The notes under the pieces: model-generated | Told to the model about the DNA's origin: nothing | Seen by the model: only the letters and a program-made list of their open reading frames with translations | Databases searched by the model: none | Part shown: piece after piece, positions 52,388 to 61,680 of the stretch | Layout: each line of letters starts with the position of its first letter | How positions within the stretch are numbered: position 1 is the stretch's first letter | Assembly (NCBI RefSeq): GCF_026625645.1 | Contig: NZ_CP113056.1 | Coordinates: 4,253,001 to 4,317,000 of the forward strand | Direction of reading: 5' to 3' | Source: Ancylobacter sp. SL191 | Lineage (GTDB): Bacteria > Pseudomonadota > Alphaproteobacteria > Rhizobiales > Xanthobacteraceae | DNA length: 64,000 nt | Position numbers and translations under genes: made by a program

Positions 52388-53680
52388 ATGGCTTCTTCGC
52401 TGCGTGCCGGCGTTGCCGGGCTCGATGTGACCCTGCGCGTCACGCTCGGCGTTCTGGCGCTCGCGTCCGGCGTCTACACCTATCTCGGCGTGCGCGACCT
52501 GCTGGACGGCTCGCCGGTCATCACCGTCTTCGCCGCGCTGATCTATTCGACCGCCGTGTCGGTGGCGATCTACGCCTTCTGGACCATGCTGCTCACCTTC
52601 CTGCCGCATGTGCGCGACACGGCGAGCCGGGTCTGGCTGGCGGCCGCCATGGTGCTGGGCTCGCTGATGATCGTCGCCATGTCGTCCTGGCTCAACGCGG
52701 CGGCGCTGGCCGGCTCGGCAGCCATCGAGCAGCATCTCGCCGTGACGCTGCAGGACTACACGCGCGATCTCGACGCGGCGCATAACCGCGCGCTCGGGGC
52801 GCAGAGCCTCACCCCGGACATCCAGCTTGCCTCCACCCGCTTTGCCCGCCTCGCCGAGGCCGAGCGCTCCGGGGCGCTCACCGGCACGGGCGGTTCGGGC
52901 ACGGTGGTGCAGTTGCTCACCCAGATGTCCAACCAGCTCGACGATCTCGGCCGCCAGCTCACCGAGAGCAGCGAGCGCACCCGCCAGCTCTATGCCGAGG
53001 GCAGCGCACAGATCGCCAAGATGCGCGAGATGGTCTCCGGCAGCGGGCCGATCAAGGAGCGGGGCGACACCTTCGGCGCGGAGGCGCTGCGGCTCGTCGG
53101 CACCATCGCGGCGATGGAGCAGAGCTCCATGGCGCCGGCGGTAAAGCGGGCGGCGGACGACATGGCGCGCGGCTTCATCGCCCCGGCGGCGGACGGACGA
53201 AATGCCGACCTCGCCGGCCGGCAGAACGCCGTCGTCGGCAATGTCGAGCGGGCCGTCGCCGTGCAGGCGCGCGCGCTGGCGCAGGCGGCGGACGACATCA
53301 TCGGCGCGGGACCGGTCGAGCCCGCGCGCTTCCAGCCCCTCTCCACCGCCGAGGCGGTGCTGCGCTATGCCGGCGACTTCCTGCCGAGCTGGGCCGGCGC
53401 CATTTCCATCGACCTTTTGCCCGCCGTGCTGGTGCTGGCGCTCTGCGTCGTCCACGCCGCGCTGCGCCGCGAGGACACGCCGGCCGATGCCGAGACCATG
53501 ACCGCCGCCCAGCTCATCACCGCCATGCGGCTGCTACGCGAGGTGAAGAACGAGGAAGCCGTCGCGGGGGCCGAAGCGGCGACGCCGGATCGCGAGGTTG
53601 AGCTTGCGGAGGCCGAAGCGGCGCTCGTCCCCTCCACCGTGACGCCCCTGCAACCCGGCCGTGGGACGCGCAAGGAGTGA
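52388..53680 (+). CDS. Membrane protein with central coiled coil, unknown function
   Basis: 430 residues from ATG 52388. Three membrane helices lie in residues 15-110 (LGVLALASGVYTYLG; YSTAVSVAIYAFWTMLLTF; WLAAAMVLGSLMIVAM). A helical region of about 200 residues follows (QLLTQMSNQLDDLGRQLTESSE). A last helix near 345 (SIDLLPAVLVLALCVVHA) leads to an acidic, cytoplasmic tail. No family recognised. It overlaps the next gene (GTGA), so the two gene products probably work together. Confidence 0.7.
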   Translation: MASSLRAGVAGLDVTLRVTLGVLALASGVYTYLGVRDLLDGSPVITVFAALIYSTAVSVAIYAFWTMLLTFLPHVRDTASRVWLAAAMVLGSLMIVAMSSWLNAAALAGSAAIEQHLAVTLQDYTRDLDAAHNRALGAQSLTPDIQLASTRFARLAEAERSGALTGTGGSGTVVQLLTQMSNQLDDLGRQLTESSERTRQLYAEGSAQIAKMREMVSGSGPIKERGDTFGAEALRLVGTIAAMEQSSMAPAVKRAADDMARGFIAPAADGRNADLAGRQNAVVGNVERAVAVQARALAQAADDIIGAGPVEPARFQPLSTAEAVLRYAGDFLPSWAGAISIDLLPAVLVLALCVVHAALRREDTPADAETMTAAQLITAMRLLREVKNEEAVAGAEAATPDREVELAEAEAALVPSTVTPLQPGRGTRKE

Positions 53681-54483
53681 GCGCGCAAGGAATGAGCGCG
53701 GCCGAGACGGCATCTGCCCCGCTCTGGCGGCGCCTTCTCGGCGCGCGGCCGGACGAGACGGTGCTGCGCGCGGTGTTCCGCACGCTCATCGTGCTCAGCC
53801 TCGCGGTGATCGGCTGGGACGCCTATGACCGCGCGGAGCAGGCCGCCAACGCCCCGCCGCCCGCTCTGCTGCCGGGCGAGCAGCCGGACGCGCCGCCCTT
53901 CCTGCCCTCGGCGCGTCCCGGCGTCGATCCCGCGCAGGAGGAACGCACCCGTCCGGCGCCGCAGGCCGATCTGCGTAAGGCGATGACGCTGGAACTCGTG
54001 GCCGGCGGGCGGCTGGAGGCGCGCGGCACCATCACGCCCGGCACGGCGGAACGCTTCGCCGCCGAGGTGGAGAAGCGCGGCGCCTATGTGACCACCGTCG
54101 TGCTGAACTCGCCCGGCGGCTCGGTAAGCGACGCGCTCGCTATGGGGCGGCTGATCCGCGAGAAAGGATTCGCCACGGAAGTGCCGGCGGACGCGCATTG
54201 CGCCTCCTCCTGCCCGCTGGTCTTCGCCGGCGGGGTGCGTCGGCTCGCCAAGGCGGGGGCGTCGATCGGCGTGCATCAGGTCTTCGCCGTCTCAACTGGC
54301 GGCAACGCCGCCGATACGGGGATGGCAAGCGCGCAGCGCGTCTCCGCCGAATGCCAGCGCCATCTGGTGGCGATGGGGGTCGATCCGCGCGTGTGGATCC
54401 ACGCCATGGAGACCCCGCCGGAGCGGCTGTTCTACTTCTCGCCGGCGGAACTCACCGACCTCAAGCTCGCCATCGGGGCATGA
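53677..54483 (+). CDS. ClpP/crotonase-fold membrane-anchored putative protease
   Basis: 268 residues from GTG 53677, overlapping the previous stop; ATG 53692 is an alternative (a near-repeat GCGCAAGGARTGAGCGCG covers both). One N-terminal membrane helix (TLIVLSLAVIGWDAY) and a Pro-rich linker precede a periplasmic ClpP-like domain with VVLNSPGGSVSDALAMGRLI, the possible nucleophile in AHCASSCPLVFAGG, and GVHQVF as a His-containing motif. This resembles periplasmic ClpP-like proteins of alphaproteobacteria. Whether it is proteolytic is not shown. Confidence 0.72.
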   Translation: MSAQGMSAAETASAPLWRRLLGARPDETVLRAVFRTLIVLSLAVIGWDAYDRAEQAANAPPPALLPGEQPDAPPFLPSARPGVDPAQEERTRPAPQADLRKAMTLELVAGGRLEARGTITPGTAERFAAEVEKRGAYVTTVVLNSPGGSVSDALAMGRLIREKGFATEVPADAHCASSCPLVFAGGVRRLAKAGASIGVHQVFAVSTGGNAADTGMASAQRVSAECQRHLVAMGVDPRVWIHAMETPPERLFYFSPAELTDLKLAIGA

Positions 54484-54602
54484 GCGGACGCCTACGGATG
54501 GACCAAATCCTGATGGACGCTCCCGACGCCACGTAACATAGTGCCGGCAAGGCCCGTATTCTCTGGTGGCCGCCATCCCGGTGGCCCGTTGCGGCGCGTC
54601 CC

Positions 54603-56978
54603 ATGAGCGTTTTCGTGCGTTTCCGCCTCCTGCCCGCTTTGCTCGTCCTCTCCCTGCTGACGGCGATGAGCCTGCCCGCGCGCGCGCAGACTGCCGCGCC
54701 GGCGCAGGGCACCGCCCCCGCAACGGCGCCGCTGCCGATCAGCCCGCAGCAATTCGACCAGCTCGTCGACGCCCTCTCCAAGGCGGTGGCGGAACGGCTG
54801 AAGGCGGAAGGGACGGCGCCCACCGCCGGCATCGCCGCGAAACCCGCATCGAGTGCCGCCGCACCGGCGCACAACGCCGCGCCGAGCCCGGCGGCACCCA
54901 CGGCCAGCGGCACGGCGCCCGGCACCCCGCCCATGACCATGAACATGGAGATGGAGGAGCCGTTCAGCGAGGTGTTCATCGATGTGGTGGAGAAGGGAGA
55001 GGACGCGCTGCAGCAGTTCCCGGCCCTGGTGGAACACACCGCCCGCATCCCGATGATCCTCGGGCCAGAGCTGAATGGCGGGCGCGAGCCCGGCCGCTAT
55101 TTGCTGCTGCTGCTGGCCTGCGTCGCCGCCGCGCTCGGCACTGAGGCGCTGCTGCGCCTCGCCCTGCGCCCGGCGCGCCGCTACCTCGCCGGTCGCATTG
55201 AGGGCACTGCCTCGATCTGGGCGCTGGCGGCGCTGATCGGGCTCGACATTCTCGTGCTCACCGGCATGTGGCTGGTCACCCACGGTTTCGTGGTGAGCCT
55301 GTTCGCCGGCACCGAGCCGCAGGCGCGCTTCGGCTACCTCGTGCTGACCAGCGTGTTCTACTGGCGGCTCTACCTGCTGGTCTTCCGCATCGCCCTGCGC
55401 CCCAATCTGCCGCAGGCGCGGCTCGCCGCCATCAGCGATGCCGAGGCGCTCAAGGTCTACCGCTGGACGGCGGTGGTCATCCTCACCGCCATCGTGCTCG
55501 CCGACATACGGCGCATCCTCGAAGGCATGCAGTCGCCGCCGCTGGTGATTGCCTGCGCCATGCTGGTGAACACGGCGCTGCTGACCGGCCTGCTGATCGC
55601 CACCGCCGTCGCCATTCGCGAGCCCGTCGCCAAATGGATGCACGGGCTGACCCAGTCCGGCCAGCCCGGACCGATGGTGTCGATCCTCGCGCGCTGGTGG
55701 CTGGCGCTGGCCATTCCGATCTTCCTCCTGCTCGGCATGGCCCGCGTCTATGGCGCGCTGACCTCGCTCGAGGGCATCCACCTCGCCATCCTCATGACCA
55801 TGGATGTGCTGATCGGTCTCATCGCCATCGAATCCTTCATGGACAAGATCTGCCGGATGATGCGGGTGCAGACCGCAGCCGCCGAGGCCGAGGGCGAGCC
55901 GCCAGCATTGGGCGAGCGGTCGGAGGCGCGCGAGCGGCTGGTCGAGGCGATCATGCGCTGCATCCGCATCGCCGTGCTGCTGGTGGCGACCTCGCTCACC
56001 GTGCGCATCTGGCTGGTCTATGGCATCGGCATGATGGACAACAGCCGCTACAACGCCTTTGCCAGCGCCGCCCTGCCGGCCGGTGGGATCCTGCTCGGCG
56101 CCTATTGCGCGTGGCAGGCGGTCGAGTACGTCACCAGCTTGCACGCCGGCAAGCGGCCGTCCTCCGGCGGCTTCGAGGCCGAGGACAGCGCCGAGGCCCC
56201 GGCCTCGCGCATGAGCACGCTGATGCCGCTGCTGCGGGTGACGTTGACCCTCGTCATCATCATCCTCGCCGGCCTGACGCTGCTGAGCCAGATCGGCATC
56301 GACGTGACGCCGCTGATCGCCGGCGCCTCCATCATCGGCCTCGCCATCTCCTTCGGCAGCCAGACGCTGGTGAAGGACATCGTCTCCGGCGTGTTCTATC
56401 TGGTGGACGATGCCTTCCGCGTCGGCGAGTACATCGACTGCGGCCGCGCCAAAGGCACGGTGGAAGGCTTCACCCTGCGCTCGCTCAAGCTGCGCCACCA
56501 GAACGGGCAGATCTACACCGTCCCCTTCGGCCAGCTCGGGCAGGTGACGAATTTCAGCCGCGACTGGACGACGATGAAGTTCAACCTGCGCTTCGCCCGC
56601 GACACCGATCTCGAAAAACTCCGCAAGACGGTGAAGAAGATCGGCCTCGAAATGGCCGAAGACCCCGAGCTGAAGGACGAGTTCCTGATGCCGCTGAAGA
56701 TGCAGGGCGTGGCCGATATCGACGACACCGCCCTGATCGTGCGCTTCAAATTCACCGTGCGGCCGAACAAGCCGACCGTGGTGCGGCGCGAGGCGATCAA
56801 GCGGATGATCTTCCAGCTGCCGCAGCAGGGCATCGAATTCGCCAGCAACACGGTGGCGGTGCAGGGTCTCGGTGATGCCGGCGCCGCGGGCGCGGGCGCG
56901 GCGGTCGCGGCCAGCGCGCGGGCCAAGGCGGCGAACGACCTTCTGCAGCAGATGGAGAGCGAGGCGGCGGCCAGCTAG
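54603..56978 (+). CDS. MscS-type mechanosensitive channel, large
   Basis: 791 residues. A signal peptide (FRLLPALLVLSLLTAMSLPARAQ over two hydrophobic stretches) and a Pro/Ala-rich periplasmic part precede about ten membrane helices. The pore and beta domain of MscS follow at about 530-640: LSQIGIDVTPLIAGASIIGLAI, then GSQTLVKDIVSGVFYLVDDAF and VGEYIDCG. The C-terminal 100 residues form the cytoplasmic vestibule. It releases solutes when the membrane is stretched, like MscK/YnaI-size relatives. Confidence 0.9.
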   Translation: MSVFVRFRLLPALLVLSLLTAMSLPARAQTAAPAQGTAPATAPLPISPQQFDQLVDALSKAVAERLKAEGTAPTAGIAAKPASSAAAPAHNAAPSPAAPTASGTAPGTPPMTMNMEMEEPFSEVFIDVVEKGEDALQQFPALVEHTARIPMILGPELNGGREPGRYLLLLLACVAAALGTEALLRLALRPARRYLAGRIEGTASIWALAALIGLDILVLTGMWLVTHGFVVSLFAGTEPQARFGYLVLTSVFYWRLYLLVFRIALRPNLPQARLAAISDAEALKVYRWTAVVILTAIVLADIRRILEGMQSPPLVIACAMLVNTALLTGLLIATAVAIREPVAKWMHGLTQSGQPGPMVSILARWWLALAIPIFLLLGMARVYGALTSLEGIHLAILMTMDVLIGLIAIESFMDKICRMMRVQTAAAEAEGEPPALGERSEARERLVEAIMRCIRIAVLLVATSLTVRIWLVYGIGMMDNSRYNAFASAALPAGGILLGAYCAWQAVEYVTSLHAGKRPSSGGFEAEDSAEAPASRMSTLMPLLRVTLTLVIIILAGLTLLSQIGIDVTPLIAGASIIGLAISFGSQTLVKDIVSGVFYLVDDAFRVGEYIDCGRAKGTVEGFTLRSLKLRHQNGQIYTVPFGQLGQVTNFSRDWTTMKFNLRFARDTDLEKLRKTVKKIGLEMAEDPELKDEFLMPLKMQGVADIDDTALIVRFKFTVRPNKPTVVRREAIKRMIFQLPQQGIEFASNTVAVQGLGDAGAAGAGAAVAASARAKAANDLLQQMESEAAAS

Positions 56979-56980
56979 CC

Positions 56981-57592
56981 TCAGGCGTCCGGCGGCGCCC
57001 AATGGGTGGTGAGCGCCGCCACATCCGGGCGCGGGCGCTCCGCGGGCGGCTCCTTCGCCGTGCCGATGTGCAGGATGCCCGCCACCCGCTCGCCCTCGCC
57101 GACGCCGAGCAGGCGCACGGCGTGCCCGTGCGTCGCCGCCCAGCCGGTGACCCAGATGCCGGCATAGCCGAGCGCATGGGCGGCGTTGAGCAGATTGAGG
57201 CACACAGCGCCAGCGGACAATTCCTGCTCGATGAGCGGGATCGAGGCATGCGCCACCGGCCGGCTCACCACCACCACGGCGAGCGGGGCGGGGAACAGCC
57301 GGCCCATGATGGCGGCGAATTTCTCGCGCTTCTCCTCGGGCATGTGGCCATTGGCCTCCCGGTAGGCCTGCGCCAGCCGCGCGCCGAGCGCCGCGCGCGC
57401 CTCGCCTTCGATGAGGATGAACCGCCAGGGGGTGAGCATCCCATGGTCCGGCACGCGGGCGGCAAGGGTGAGCAGCGTCGCGCGCTCCTCGCCCGTCGGG
57501 CCCGGCTCGATCAGCCCGGCTGATGGCACCGAGCGGCGCGCGGCAAGGGCCGCCAGAACGGCGGCGCGGGTCTCAGGGGCTGTCGATGTCAT
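56981..57592 (-). CDS. Nitroreductase family protein
   Basis: 203 residues from ATG 57592. The FMN-binding nitroreductase fold is marked by RRSVPS near the start, LTLAARVPDHGMLTPWRFILIEG, and GYAGIWVTGWAATHG in the second half; it is YdjA-like in size. It would reduce nitro compounds or quinones with NAD(P)H as a dimer in the cytoplasm. Its end is 2 bp from the end of the convergent MscS gene. Confidence 0.87.
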   Translation of the reverse strand: MTSTAPETRAAVLAALAARRSVPSAGLIEPGPTGEERATLLTLAARVPDHGMLTPWRFILIEGEARAALGARLAQAYREANGHMPEEKREKFAAIMGRLFPAPLAVVVVSRPVAHASIPLIEQELSAGAVCLNLLNAAHALGYAGIWVTGWAATHGHAVRLLGVGEGERVAGILHIGTAKEPPAERPRPDVAALTTHWAPPDA

Positions 57593-57755
57593 CGGAGCTT
57601 TCCACAATCCAGCCGCGCCCTAGATGCCCGGACGCAGGAAATTCACGCCGACCCGCCGCCCTAGGGGCGACTCGGCCGGAATTTTGGTCGACAATATCCC
57701 ATGGCCGACCCGAACCACGCCAACATAAGCGGGTACGGCCCCCAAGGAGCAAGAG

Positions 57756-58073
57756 ATGAGCATCAACGGCGAAATCCCCGTGCGTGACAACCGCGCCGCC
57801 GACCGTTTCGAGATCGAGCAGGACGGCCACCTCGCCGTCGCCCAGTATATTCTGGCCCCGGACCACATCATCTTCACCCATACGGAAGTGCCGCCGGAAC
57901 TCGGCGGGCGCGGCATCGCCACGCGCCTCGTCGAGGCGGGCCTCGCCAGCGCGCGCCAGCGCGGCCTCTCCGTGGTGCCGCGCTGCTCAGTCTTCGGCCG
58001 CTACATGATGAAGCGCCCGGAGACGCACGACCTGATGGCGCCGGAGATCCGCGCGACGCTCGGCCTCGCCTGA
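57756..58073 (+). CDS. GNAT-like N-acetyltransferase (GCN5-related, YjdJ-type small)
   Basis: 105 residues; AAGGAG precedes the ATG. The protein is a minimal GNAT: AQYILAPDHIIFTHTEVPPELGGRGIATRLVEAGL spans strands 4 and 5 with the acetyl-CoA loop GGRGIATR, and SVVPRCSVFGRYMMKRPE matches the CXXXXXXY-type end of the small YidJ/AtAct group. Substrate unknown. It stands alone. Confidence 0.85.
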   Translation: MSINGEIPVRDNRAADRFEIEQDGHLAVAQYILAPDHIIFTHTEVPPELGGRGIATRLVEAGLASARQRGLSVVPRCSVFGRYMMKRPETHDLMAPEIRATLGLA

Positions 58074-58264
58074 CACCGGCCGCGCCGGACGCCGGGGCAC
58101 GCTGGGGGCGGGTGACATCCGCGCCACAGCTCCGGGGAAAACCTGCCGCTTCATACCCTTCATTAACGCTGTGCTCCTAACCATGGAGCACGGCCGAAGG
58201 GGGCGCCCGCCCGCCCTTCGCGGCCGGTGCACCACGGTATTCAGCGGCAAAGGTTCTGGCGTCC

Positions 58265-61057
58265 ATGCGTACCCCGGCGCGTCCGTCCGACACGAACGAG
58301 AGCAAGCCTTCCGAGGCCAGCGAGAGCGCGCCGCGCGTCCTCTCGCGGGCCAACCCCAAGCCCGTCTTCGCCCCGCCCCCGCCAAAGGGCGCCAAGGGGG
58401 TGAACACGGCCGTGCCGGTGCCGGCCCGCGTTCTGGTGCCGAGCTGGTTGCAGCCCTTCACCCTGCCGTCCAACACCCGTTTCACCCGCACGCCGGATTA
58501 TCTGCTGCGCAAGCCCGCGCCGGAGCCGGTGAAGGCCGAACCCTCGCTGGAGAGCGCCGCGCTCGACACCACGGCGCTGGTGCCGCCGCGCCCCTCGCAG
58601 ACGCCGGTGCTGCGCGTGCCGCCGCGCAAGCCGCCGCTGGGCGCGATTCCCAAGCCGCTGATCGCCGCCGACGCGCGCCGCGCGCTCGCCGCGCAGGAAG
58701 ACGCGCTGCGCCAGGCCGCCGGGCAGGCGGCGGAGAAGGCGGCCGGGCAGGCGGCCGAGCACGCTGCGGAAACGGCGATCGAGGCCGCCATCCCGGCGTT
58801 GCAGGTGATCGAGACCCTCGCGCCGGTCGCGGTCGCCGTGCCGGTGGCCACGCCGGTCGTCGCTGCGCCTGCCGTCCCCGCGCCCGCCGCCGAGCTGACG
58901 CCGCCGCTGGCCGCCAATGATCGCGCCGCCACCGCGCCGCGCCCGTCGCCCGTCACCGCGCCGTCCTCGATCCGCCAGATCGCCGGCATGATCCAGCTCG
59001 GCTGGGACGTGCCGCCGGTCGGCTCGACGCAGCAGGATGTCGCGCCGAGCGAGGATGTCTGGTTGGAGGACGCCGAAGCGTTCGAGGCCCTGCCCTTCGC
59101 CGACGCCTATGAGGCGCCCGAGGCGGCGGACCACGCGGCCCCATTGCCGGAACTGCTGGCCGCACCCGTGAATGCCGCCGCCGACGAAGCCGTCTGGGGT
59201 TCCCTCGCCGGCTTTGACGAGCTGATCGAGGACAGCCTCGGCGACGCGACCTCCGACGACGCCACGCCCGAGGAAACCTCCGTCGAGGAAGCCGTCTCCG
59301 AGGATGCCCCCGCCGAGTGGACGGCCTCCGTGCTGCCGAGCCTCGGTGGCTATACTGTCGCGCCGGCGGAAGTCTCGTTCTCCTGGCCGAGCTTCGCTCT
59401 GGTGCCCGCCGCCGAGCCCACGCCGCCGCCGGCCCCCGCCCCGGTCGTCGCCGCCCCTGTTGCCGTTATCGCGCCGGTCGCGCCCGCCCCGGTGGCTGCG
59501 CGTCCCGCACCGACGCCGCGCCCGGCGGCGCTGCCCGATAGCGACACCTATGAACTGCCCCCGCTCGACCTGCTGGCCGAGCCGCCGGAGACCGAGCCGG
59601 ACTATGAGCTGTCGGAAGAATTCCTCGACCGCAATTCGGTGAAGCTGCAGCAGGTGCTGCATGATTTCGGCGTGCGCGGCGAGATCATCGACGCCAATCC
59701 CGGCCCGGTGGTCACGCTCTATGAGCTGGAGCCGGCGCCCGGCATCAAGTCCAGCCGCGTCATCGGCCTGTCCGCCGACATCGCCCGCTCGATGAGCGCG
59801 GTTTCCGCCCGCGTTGCCGTGGTGGAAGGGCGCAATGTCATCGGCATCGAACTGCCGAACCAGCGCCGCGAGACGGTGTGGCTGCGCGAGATGCTGGCGA
59901 GCCATGAATATGAGGCGGCCAAGGCCAAGCTCGCCATCGCGCTCGGCAAGACCATTGGCGGCGAGGCGGTGATTGTCGACCTCGCCCGCATGCCGCATCT
60001 GCTGGTCGCCGGCACCACCGGATCGGGCAAGTCGGTCGCCATCAACACAATGATCCTGAGCCTGCTCTACCGGCACCGCCCGGACCAGTGCCGGTTGATC
60101 ATGATCGACCCGAAGATGCTGGAACTCTCGGTCTATGAGGGCATCCCGCATCTGCTCACCCCCGTCGTCACCGACCCGAAGAAGGCGATCGTCGCCCTCA
60201 AATGGGCGGTGCGCGAGATGGAGGAGCGCTACCGCAAGATGAGCCGCCTCGGCGTGCGCAACATTGATGGTTTCAACGCCCGCGTCGCGGAAGCGGCCGG
60301 CAAGGGCGAGATCATCACCCGCACGGTGCAGAAGGGTTTTGACCGCGAGACCGGGGAGATCATCGAGGAGGAGGAGATCATGGATCTCGCTCCCCTGCCC
60401 TACATCGTCATCGTCGTCGACGAGATGGCCGACCTGATGATGGTCGCCGGCAAGGAGATCGAGGGCGCGATCCAGCGCCTCGCCCAGATGGCCCGCGCCG
60501 CCGGTATCCACCTCATCATGGCGACGCAGCGCCCGAGCGTCGATGTCATCACCGGCACCATCAAGGCGAACTTCCCGACCCGCATCTCTTTCCAGGTGAC
60601 GAGCAAGATCGACTCGCGGACCATTCTCGGCGAGATGGGCGCCGAGCAGCTGCTCGGCCAGGGCGACATGCTCTACATGGCCGGCGGCGGGCGCATCTCG
60701 CGCGTCCACGGCCCCTTCGTCTCCGACCAGGAAGTCGAGCGCGTGGTCGAGCACCTGAAGTGCCAGGCGCGGCCGGAATATCTCGACGAGGTGACGGCCG
60801 AGGAAGAGGACGAGCCGATCCCGGACGATGCCGCCGTGTTCGACAAGAGCGCGATGGGGGAGGAGCCGGGCGAGGTCTATGATCAGGCGGTAGCCGTGGT
60901 GCTGCGCGACAAGAAGGCGTCGACCTCCTACATCCAGCGCCGCCTGCAGATCGGCTATAACCGCGCCGCTTCCATCATGGAGCGGATGGAGAATGAGGGC
61001 ATCGTCGGCCCGGCCAACCATGCCGGCAAGCGCGAGATCCTCCGCGAGAACCGCTGA
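58265..61057 (+). CDS. ftsK: DNA translocase FtsK, form without N-terminal membrane domain
   Basis: 930 residues. The motor is complete: alpha domain, RecA-like beta domain with Walker A TGSGKS (about 585-590) and Walker [13 protein letters not shown] (about 713-724), and [16 protein letters not shown]; the C-terminal gamma winged helix ([21 protein letters not shown]) would read KOPS sites. The first 440 residues are Pro/Ala/Glu-rich and disordered; the four membrane helices of classical FtsK are not seen. It moves chromosome ends to dif at division. A second full-length FtsK may exist elsewhere (inference). Confidence 0.9.
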   Translation: MRTPARPSDTNESKPSEASESAPRVLSRANPKPVFAPPPPKGAKGVNTAVPVPARVLVPSWLQPFTLPSNTRFTRTPDYLLRKPAPEPVKAEPSLESAALDTTALVPPRPSQTPVLRVPPRKPPLGAIPKPLIAADARRALAAQEDALRQAAGQAAEKAAGQAAEHAAETAIEAAIPALQVIETLAPVAVAVPVATPVVAAPAVPAPAAELTPPLAANDRAATAPRPSPVTAPSSIRQIAGMIQLGWDVPPVGSTQQDVAPSEDVWLEDAEAFEALPFADAYEAPEAADHAAPLPELLAAPVNAAADEAVWGSLAGFDELIEDSLGDATSDDATPEETSVEEAVSEDAPAEWTASVLPSLGGYTVAPAEVSFSWPSFALVPAAEPTPPPAPAPVVAAPVAVIAPVAPAPVAARPAPTPRPAALPDSDTYELPPLDLLAEPPETEPDYELSEEFLDRNSVKLQQVLHDFGVRGEIIDANPGPVVTLYELEPAPGIKSSRVIGLSADIARSMSAVSARVAVVEGRNVIGIELPNQRRETVWLREMLASHEYEAAKAKLAIALGKTIGGEAVIVDLARMPHLLVAGTTGSGKSVAINTMILSLLYRHRPDQCRLIMIDPKMLELSVYEGIPHLLTPVVTDPKKAIVALKWAVREMEERYRKMSRLGVRNIDGFNARVAEAAGKGEIITRTVQKGFDRETGEIIEEEEIMDLAPLPYIVIVVDEMADLMMVAGKEIEGAIQRLAQMARAAGIHLIMATQRPSVDVITGTIKANFPTRISFQVTSKIDSRTILGEMGAEQLLGQGDMLYMAGGGRISRVHGPFVSDQEVERVVEHLKCQARPEYLDEVTAEEEDEPIPDDAAVFDKSAMGEEPGEVYDQAVAVVLRDKKASTSYIQRRLQIGYNRAASIMERMENEGIVGPANHAGKREILRENR

Positions 61058-61070
61058 TTTCAAGAAGCGC

Positions 61071-61091
61071 TGAACGCGGCGTCCGCGTTCA
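61071..61091. terminator. Hairpin between convergent genes
   Basis: TGAACGCGG (61071-61079) and CCGCGTTCA (61083-61091) form a perfect 9-bp stem with a 3-base loop, overlapping the minus-strand gene's stop codon. No clear T-run on either side. Confidence 0.4.
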
Positions 61092-61463
61092 CGCCATGAT
61101 CGCCGCCCAGATCGCCAGCAGCGCGCCCATCACCACCACCGCGCCGGCCAGCACATAGGCGGCGCGGCGGTTGCCGCCCCGGCCATGGCGGGGCGCGGCG
61201 GGGGCGCCCGGCATCTGGCCGGGAAGGCTGTCCTGCGCCTCGTCATTATAGGGCCGGCCTTCCTCGCCGGTATCGCCCGGCGGCGGCTCGCGCCCGGCCC
61301 CGCCTTCGGTGGCGCGGGCGAGCGCCACGCGCTCGGCGGTCGGCGGCGTGCCGGCTGCCTCGTCATCCGTGCCAAGCGGCGCCGCCGCCGGGTCGGAGAA
61401 CGGCACCTTGTCGCCGGCCTTGCCCCGGTCGATATCCGCGCGCAGTCGATCCGCCGTCGTCAT
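61089..61463 (-). CDS. Small hypothetical protein with C-terminal membrane helix, EcfG-type promoter
   Basis: 124 residues from ATG 61463. The N-terminus (TTADRLRADIDRGKAGDKV) is helical and charged and the middle is Pro/Gly/Glu-rich. One membrane helix, AAYVLAGAVVVMGALLAIWA, ends the protein, so it is anchored with the bulk in the cytoplasm. No family recognised. Its exact EcfG promoter 32 bp upstream marks it as a probable stress-response protein like the DUF883 and GlsB types. Confidence 0.65.
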   Translation of the reverse strand: MTTADRLRADIDRGKAGDKVPFSDPAAAPLGTDDEAAGTPPTAERVALARATEGGAGREPPPGDTGEEGRPYNDEAQDSLPGQMPGAPAAPRHGRGGNRRAAYVLAGAVVVMGALLAIWAAIMA

Positions 61464-61494
61464 ATCTGTCCCGCCTGCTGTGGTTCCCAAGGGT

Positions 61495-61519
61495 AACGGC
61501 CCGTTGCTGCCGCGGTTCC
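61495..61519 (-). promoter_or_regulatory. EcfG promoter of the 61463 gene
   Basis: Minus-strand GGAAC (61519-61515), 16-base spacer, CGTT (61498-61495), exact match. Confidence 0.75.
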
Positions 61520-61680
61520 TCCGGGCGTTTTCGCCCATGACCCGCCGGCAATGTGCAGAAATGCGGGCACAGAGGCGCGCCGACGCCCCTTTCGCAATGC
61601 AGCGCGGGAGATTAGGTGTGGGGGCAATCCGCCGCCGGCCCGGTCCGGCTCCCGACGCGATCGTGCCGAGAGGACAGATC

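Noticed and set aside
54492-57203. 903-codon open frame opposite the MscS channel gene
   Set aside because: Antisense shadow: repetitive Gln/His/Glu/Arg composition, overlaps an evident channel gene with signal peptide and MscS motif.
58241-61063. 940-codon open frame on the strand opposite ftsK
   Set aside because: GC-rich shadow of the ftsK codons; composition is low-complexity (Gly/Arg/Ala/Asp), no start with ribosome site, no recognisable motif.
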